Shown here: in pieces, positions 59,835 through 64,000 of the stretch
Layout: each line of letters opens with the position of its first letter
Position numbering within the stretch: position 1 is the stretch's first letter
Source of the DNA: Halorussus amylolyticus
GTDB lineage: Archaea; Halobacteriota; Halobacteria; Halobacteriales; Haladaptataceae
Direction of reading: 5' to 3'
NCBI RefSeq assembly: GCF_004143485.2
Contig: NZ_RXOB02000022.1
Coordinates: 186,001 to 250,000 of the forward strand
Length of the DNA stretch: 64,000 nucleotides
Notes under the pieces: generated by a model
The model's input: only the letters and a program-made list of their open reading frames with translations
What the model was told of the DNA's origin: nothing
Database searches by the model: none
Program-made: the position numbers and the translations under genes

Positions 59835-59845
59835 CTTTATAATTC
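59835..59845 (-). promoter_or_regulatory. TATA box of the thiolase operon
   Basis: Minus-strand GAATTATAAAG lies 24-34 bases ahead of the thiolase ATG. A similar box, CATATTATC at 59880-59888 on the plus strand, lies 27-35 bases ahead of the SMR GTG, so the gap holds two back-to-back promoters. Confidence 0.55.
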
Positions 59846-59914
59846 GGGGTTGGTGACCGAGCGACACGTCAGCGAAACGCATATTATCGACCCGGGAGCA
59901 TCGCCACGTGAACC

Positions 59915-60247
59915 GTGAATCCGTACGCACTGCTCGGAGCGGCAATCGCGTCCGAACTGGTCGGGACGACTGCACTGAAGCTCTCGGCGGGATTCTCGCG
60001 GCCGGTCCCGAGTCTCGGCGTCGTCGTCGGATACGGACTCGCGTTCTATCTCGTTTCGCTGACGCTGGAGGACCTCCCGCTCGGCATCGTCTACGGGACG
60101 TGGGCCGCGCTGGGAATCGTCGGCGTAGCCGCTATCGGCGTCGTCGTGTTCGGCGAGCGGGTGGACCTCCCGGGCGCTATCGGAGTGACCCTCATTGTCG
60201 TCGGGGTGTACTGCCTCAACGTCGTCTCCGAGATGTCCGCGCACTGA
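59915..60247 (+). CDS. SMR family multidrug/guanidinium exporter
   Basis: A 110-residue four-helix transporter of the EmrE/Gdx family. The essential membrane glutamate is E14 in ASELVGTTALK; helix 4 has GVYCLNVVSEM. Start GTG at 59915. A dimer would swap protons for a cationic drug or guanidinium. The stop is followed directly by a 17-bp perfect hairpin. Confidence 0.92.
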   Translation: MNPYALLGAAIASELVGTTALKLSAGFSRPVPSLGVVVGYGLAFYLVSLTLEDLPLGIVYGTWAALGIVGVAAIGVVVFGERVDLPGAIGVTLIVVGVYCLNVVSEMSAH

Positions 60248-60280
60248 GCGCCCGCCGCGCTCCGGAGCGCGGCGGGCGCT
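60247..60280 (+). terminator. 17-bp palindrome directly after the SMR stop
   Basis: AGCGCCCGCCGCGCTCC and GGAGCGCGGCGGGCGCT are perfectly complementary with no loop. It begins at the last base of the TGA stop and is followed by TTTCGGCTC. Confidence 0.5.
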
Positions 60281-60358
60281 TTCGGCTCCACTCGGTCCGA
60301 TACGAACTCCGGAAAAGGGTGTGAATTAAGCCGCCGGGCACCTACCGCTACACGAGGG

Positions 60359-60664
60359 ATGTCCGCGCCCACCACCGACGCTGACGAGACCGTGACCGTC
60401 GAACTCAATTTCTACGCGCCGTTTCGGGACGCCGTCGGCGAGAAGACGGTCGTCGAGGAACTCCCGCGCGGGGCGACTCTCGCCGACGCGGTCGGTCGAG
60501 TCGCCGAGCGACACCCCGAACTCGACGGAATGGTGCTGAACGACGAGGGCGAGGTCAAGCGAGGCGTGACCGCACTTCGAAACGGTCACGACCGGGCGGT
60601 CGCCGACGGGGCGCTCGAAGACGGTGACTCGGTGAGTTTCACGACGCCGATTCACGGCGGGTGA
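60359..60664 (+). CDS. Ubiquitin-like small modifier / MoaD-family protein (SAMP)
   Basis: A 101-residue beta-grasp protein ending in HGG, the adenylation/conjugation signal of SAMP and MoaD proteins. ELNFYAPFRDAVGEKTVVEEL and GATLADAVGRVAERHPEL give the MoaD pattern. It can serve as sulfur carrier for molybdopterin/tungstopterin synthesis or as protein modifier. The convergent neighbour is a pterin-dependent aldehyde oxidoreductase, which favours the cofactor role, although SAMP use cannot be excluded. SAMP-type extended N-terminus of about 15 residues is present. Confidence 0.9.
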   Translation: MSAPTTDADETVTVELNFYAPFRDAVGEKTVVEELPRGATLADAVGRVAERHPELDGMVLNDEGEVKRGVTALRNGHDRAVADGALEDGDSVSFTTPIHGG

Positions 60665-60676
60665 GGTGTTGGGGCC

Positions 60677-62329
60677 TCAGTCGGCGACTTCGACTCGCTC
60701 GTCGGGAACCGTTCCGTCGTCGTTCCAGCCTCGAACCTCGTAGTATTCGGAGAGTGCGGCCTCGAAGTCCGGCAGGTCGTAGGGAAGCACGTCGTCGCTC
60801 CGGTCGAAGCCGCGCTGATTGTTGAAGTGGCGTTCGAGTTCGACGGTCCGCGCGCCCACGTCGAGCAGGTCGTCCCAGTCGGCGTCGAACAGTTCGGCGG
60901 CCCGGTCCTCGGTCACGTAGTCGCTCGAAAACGCGCAGACGATGCCGCTGTCTTTGAACGCCGCTGTGTTCTCGGACTCGACCAGATGCGGGGCCTTGCC
61001 GTCGAGTCCCTCGGGGTCGAGTTCGCCCGAGTACTCGTCGGAGAGGATTTCCGAGTACATGTGGTCGGCCCCGCTGTTCGAGGTGGCGTAGCTCAGGCCC
61101 TGTCCGTTGATTGCGCGGCCGTCGTGAGCCGCGAATTCGAGGCCCTTCGAACTCCAGTTCTCGACGCCGAGGTCGGCGTGGGCGCGCTCGACGCCCTCCG
61201 CGAGCAGGTCGCCGACGCCTTCGCGGCGAGCGATTTTCCCGATGAGGTCGTGGACGAGTTCGGCGTTGCCGAACTCGTCCTCGCTGGCGAGATACGCCGA
61301 GATGGTGACGCCACACGAGATGGTGTCGAGACCGAGTTCGTCGCAGAGGTCGTTCGATTTCATCACGTCCACGATGTCGCCGACGCCCGCACACGACCCG
61401 AACGCCATCACGGTCTCGAACTCCGGGCCCTCGGTTTCGAGACCGGTCTCTTCGTCGCGAGTCGGGAGCTTACACCCGTAGGCGCACTGCGAGCAGGTGC
61501 CCCGCTTGTACTTCTTCTCCTCGACCGCGTCGCCGCCGATGTTCTCCACGTCCTCGAACGAGAACTCCGCGAAGTACCGGGTCGGGAGGGAGAACTCGTC
61601 GTTGATGAACTCCGTGCCGCCGGTCGTTCCTTGGCGCTTCATCCGGTCGTCGCTGGTCGCGGCCTCCCGGTGCACCTCCGACTGGACCTCGGGAATCTCG
61701 ATGTCGGGCGCGGAGTCGCCCCGGAAACTGACGCACTTGACGTTCTTCGAGCCGAGCACCGCGCCCAGACCCCCGCGGCCGAACGCCCGCGTGTCGGAGG
61801 TCATGACGCAGGCGAACCGGACCTCGTTCTCGCCCGCCGGGCCGATTGCCGCGAGGTTCTCGGGCGCGAGTCCGCGTTCTTCGGCCATGTACTCGCTCGT
61901 CTCTGAGACGGTCGCGCCCGCGAGTTCGGGCACTGCCTCGAACTCGACGCCCTCATCCGTCACGTGAACCGCGAGGAGTTCGTCGCTCTCGCCGACGATT
62001 TCCACGACTGAGTGGCCCGTCCCGACGAAGTTCCGCGAGACGAACCCGCCCGCGTTGGTCGAGCGAATCCCGTCCGTGAGCGGCGAAATCGCGGTGGCGT
62101 TCATCCGGCCCGTGAAACTCATCTGGGACTGCTGGAGCGGTCCCGCCGAGAAGTAGAGTCGGTTCTCCGGGCCGAGCGGGTCGGCGTCGAACGGAACTCG
62201 GTCGTGGGCGAGTTTGGTGGCCGCGCCGCGCCCGCCGACGAACGACGCCAGCACGTCGTCTACGTCCTCGATTCGGGCCTCGCGGTCGGTCAGGTCGATG
62301 GACAGCAGCGTCCCCTTCGCGCGTAGCAT
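60677..62329 (-). CDS. Aldehyde ferredoxin oxidoreductase (tungsten-bispterin family)
   Basis: A 550-residue AOR. The N-terminal pterin domain has GGRGAATKL and the FSAGPLQQSQMSFTGRMNA segment; the 4Fe-4S cluster ligands are CSQCAYGC (about 279-286) and a cysteine near 462 (SGIVCAF). Smaller than Pyrococcus AOR (605 aa) in line with haloarchaeal members. Cytoplasmic oxidation of aldehydes to acids with ferredoxin. Stops 12 bases from the SAMP/MoaD gene. The N-terminus MLRAKGTLLSIDLT gives the start at 62329. Confidence 0.93.
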   Translation of the reverse strand: MLRAKGTLLSIDLTDREARIEDVDDVLASFVGGRGAATKLAHDRVPFDADPLGPENRLYFSAGPLQQSQMSFTGRMNATAISPLTDGIRSTNAGGFVSRNFVGTGHSVVEIVGESDELLAVHVTDEGVEFEAVPELAGATVSETSEYMAEERGLAPENLAAIGPAGENEVRFACVMTSDTRAFGRGGLGAVLGSKNVKCVSFRGDSAPDIEIPEVQSEVHREAATSDDRMKRQGTTGGTEFINDEFSLPTRYFAEFSFEDVENIGGDAVEEKKYKRGTCSQCAYGCKLPTRDEETGLETEGPEFETVMAFGSCAGVGDIVDVMKSNDLCDELGLDTISCGVTISAYLASEDEFGNAELVHDLIGKIARREGVGDLLAEGVERAHADLGVENWSSKGLEFAAHDGRAINGQGLSYATSNSGADHMYSEILSDEYSGELDPEGLDGKAPHLVESENTAAFKDSGIVCAFSSDYVTEDRAAELFDADWDDLLDVGARTVELERHFNNQRGFDRSDDVLPYDLPDFEAALSEYYEVRGWNDDGTVPDERVEVAD

Positions 62330-62462
62330 ATTTGGTAACTATTCGCAGAGCGACGTAAATCCGACGGATGCGGAACGCTCGTCGGCAGATTCCGCGACCG
62401 CGCGACTCGGTTCGCTGGCGAGAGGGAGTAGCTTTTCGTACCGCGAGTGAGTAGCTTCGAGC

Positions 62463-62789
62463 ATGGGAATGAGGCCACCACCGTCGAACGACGACGGCCC
62501 GGACGTAATCGAGTTCGGCATCGCGGAAGTCGCGGCCGAACTCGACGACGCCGACCTCTCGTTTCCCGCGACCGGCGACGAGGTCGTCCGGGCGCTGTCG
62601 AATCCGCGCATCGACTACAACGCGAAAGGGCACGCGGTCGCGCTCTCGGAGGCGATGTCCGACACCGAGCAACATCGCTTCGAGGACGAGCAGGACCTGC
62701 TCAACGCGCTCCATCCGACGTTCGAGCGGTATCGGACCTCGCGGACACCCGGCGTCATCGAGCGGTTTCGGGCCGCGCTGCCGCTCTGA
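62463..62789 (+). CDS. DUF5789 family protein
   Basis: A 108-residue protein typical of haloarchaea: an acidic body with EFGIAEVAAELDDADLSFPATGDEVVRALSNPRIDYNAKGHAVAL and a FEDEQDLLNALHPTFERY end. No catalytic residues are evident. Divergent from AOR. Function unknown. Confidence 0.82.
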   Translation: MGMRPPPSNDDGPDVIEFGIAEVAAELDDADLSFPATGDEVVRALSNPRIDYNAKGHAVALSEAMSDTEQHRFEDEQDLLNALHPTFERYRTSRTPGVIERFRAALPL

Positions 62790-62844
62790 GTGACAAAATT
62801 CGGGGGCCGTACGCTCGCGATTTCGATTCTCGTTCTCCCACCGA

Positions 62845-63753
62845 CTACTCGAGTCGGCGCATCTGCTCGCGGTGGAGCGTCACGATGAGGTCCGAGAGGA
62901 CGCCGAACATCAGCAACTGCACGCCGAACAGGATGGCGAACGCCGCGACGACCGCCAACACCTCGTGGCTCTCCCGGGGGACTTTCACGAACCACTCGTA
63001 CCCGACGTAGGCCGCGACACCCACGCCGAACAGGCCGCTCGCCACGCCGACGCTTCCGAAGTAGAACAGGGGGTTGTTCGTCTTCGCCAACTGATAGAGC
63101 GTCAGGAGGATGACGCCGCCGTCGTGGACCGGGTGGAGGTTGGTGTCGGACCCGTCGGGCCGCGACTCGTACCGGATGGGGACCACGGTGGTCGGAATTC
63201 CGTGCTTGACACACTCGACTGCCATCTCGGTCTCGACGCCGAACCCGTCGGCGTCGAGGTAGAAGTTCTCGACCGACTCGCGGGTGAACGCCCGGTAGCC
63301 GCTCAGGATGTCCTCGAAGTCCTTGCCGTGGACGGTTCGGAACACCCAGTTGAATATCGTGTTCCCGATGCGATTGAGCCGAGTCATCGCGCCGTCTTCC
63401 ATGTCGGCGAACCGGTCGCCGATGACGTGTCCGTACCGGCCGTCAACGAGGGGTTCGAGCATCGCGTCGGCGTCGGCCGCTCGATAGGTGCCGTCGCCGT
63501 CGAGCATCAGGACGTACGCCGCGTCGATGTGTCGAATCCCCTCTCGGACCGCCTGTCCCTTGCCGGTCCCGGACTGCTGGATGACTCGCGCACCGCGCTC
63601 GCGGGCGATGTCCGCGGTGTCGTCGGTCGAGTCGCCGTCCACGACGAGGACGTTTTCGAACCCGTAGTCGGCGAAATCGTCGATTACGTCGCCGATGGTC
63701 TCGGCCTCGTTCAGCGTCGGGATGAGCACGCACACGTCCTCGCGGTCGGCCAT
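62845..63753 (-). CDS. aglJ: Dolichyl-phosphate hexosyltransferase AglJ-like glycosyltransferase
   Basis: A 302-residue GT2 enzyme. Catalytic part: CVLIPTLNEAETIGDVI, VVDGDSTDDT, LMLDGDGTYRA (DXD) and GDRFADMEDGAM, then ILSGYRAF. The C-terminal third has two membrane helices (about 228-250 and 268-293). AglJ adds the first hexose to dolichyl phosphate in S-layer glycoprotein N-glycosylation. Other agl genes are not in the window. ATG at 63753 is used. Confidence 0.92.
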   Translation of the reverse strand: MADREDVCVLIPTLNEAETIGDVIDDFADYGFENVLVVDGDSTDDTADIARERGARVIQQSGTGKGQAVREGIRHIDAAYVLMLDGDGTYRAADADAMLEPLVDGRYGHVIGDRFADMEDGAMTRLNRIGNTIFNWVFRTVHGKDFEDILSGYRAFTRESVENFYLDADGFGVETEMAVECVKHGIPTTVVPIRYESRPDGSDTNLHPVHDGGVILLTLYQLAKTNNPLFYFGSVGVASGLFGVGVAAYVGYEWFVKVPRESHEVLAVVAAFAILFGVQLLMFGVLSDLIVTLHREQMRRLE

Positions 63754-64000
63754 TGAGTCTCAGTGGTCACCACGAGCGCAAAAGGCTTACTTCTCGGTGG
63801 CCGTCGAAGACCAATCGAACGACGACGCTCGGTTCGACTCGGTGTTTTATATCTATCATTTCTGAGTGGCGTCTGACGCATCTCTGCGAAATGTAGGTTT
63901 CTCATCGCCTGTACTCTCACATCTGGCTCCAATTATCATCGGTGAAAATGGACGAACGATATATATGTCGCTGGTGGCACCTCTCGGGTGGGAAGACTCC
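63754..64000. other. AT-rich right-end intergenic region
   Basis: No gene is supported. TTTTATATC at about 63844-63852 could be a TATA box, but on the plus strand; CGATATATATG near 63956-63966 is a second TATA-like site oriented towards a gene beyond the window. A short open frame begins with ATG at 63948 and runs off the end; its composition (MDERYICRWWHLSGG) is not typical and is left uncalled. Confidence 0.4.

Noticed and set aside
63948-64000. Start of a gene at the right edge
   Set aside because: Only 17 codons before the end, atypical composition, and it overlaps a TATA-like site.

Overview
The window comes from a haloarchaeon (class Halobacteria). Its proteins are strongly acidic, the DNA is GC-rich, and most genes start leaderless just downstream of short AT-rich TATA boxes. 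Exported proteins carry Tat signals, several with a lipobox. Archaeal markers are present (tRNA Cm56 methyltransferase, AglJ, a SAMP/MoaD modifier, HalX regulator, TrmB regulator). The precise genus cannot be fixed from sequence alone. About 69 genes are supported. I see no rRNA, tRNA, intact insertion sequence, integrase or CRISPR array, so this reads as chromosome.

Layout. 1-10.9 kb: an amino-sugar/chitin neighbourhood with a family-5 ABC binding lipoprotein, an AnmK-type sugar kinase, RidA, a zinc sugar/alcohol dehydrogenase, a SelA-like PLP enzyme, a Tat-exported GH18 chitinase, a TIM-barrel glycosidase-like protein and a PIG-L deacetylase. 11-16.7 kb: DUF2071 protein, a frameshifted orphan gene, a hairpin-rich gene-free stretch, a winged-helix protein, AlkA, and a two-gene gluconate-type dehydrogenase behind a metal-regulator-like palindrome. 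17-25.7 kb: DUF4349 lipoprotein, an MMPL exporter with its TrmB regulator, and a small unknown operon with two similar palindromes. 26-42 kb: MrfA-like helicase, small membrane proteins, an M24 peptidase, a membrane-anchored aldo-keto reductase, TyrA and Rsm22-like genes, an ATP-grasp ligase, HalX and DUF7504 regulators, and GlmU. 42-48.4 kb: a metal ABC transporter operon divergent from a DPS-like ferritin across another such palindrome, then ferredoxin, universal stress protein and AroA. 48.4-64 kb: small zinc protein, phosphodiesterase, a subtilase followed by a BsuPI-type inhibitor gene, epimerase, Trm56, Eis-like acetyltransferase, TatA, a thiolase/DUF35/MaoC operon, SMR pump, SAMP/MoaD next to an aldehyde ferredoxin oxidoreductase, and AglJ.

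The most striking non-coding signal is a family of structured intergenic elements (four full copies at about 6.2, 7.7, 25.9 and 33.6 kb and a remnant at 42.4 kb). Each lies on the same strand as, and just 3' of, the preceding gene. All full copies share a conserved head box, a three-part nested stem with a constant asymmetric bulge, and a conserved tail box. Stem sequences change between copies while pairing is kept, including one complete replacement of the middle stem. Two copies also carry a 26/52-bp tandem repeat in front of the head. The window also has an inverted pair of about 150-bp repeats (31.3 and 36.4 kb) and several long perfect hairpins at gene ends, four of which contain the stop codon.

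Functional links inferred from context: chitin or peptidoglycan-derived amino sugars processed by the left-hand cluster; metal-responsive control joining four loci through a TTAGRC-NN-GYCTAA palindrome; and a protease/inhibitor pair at 51-53 kb.
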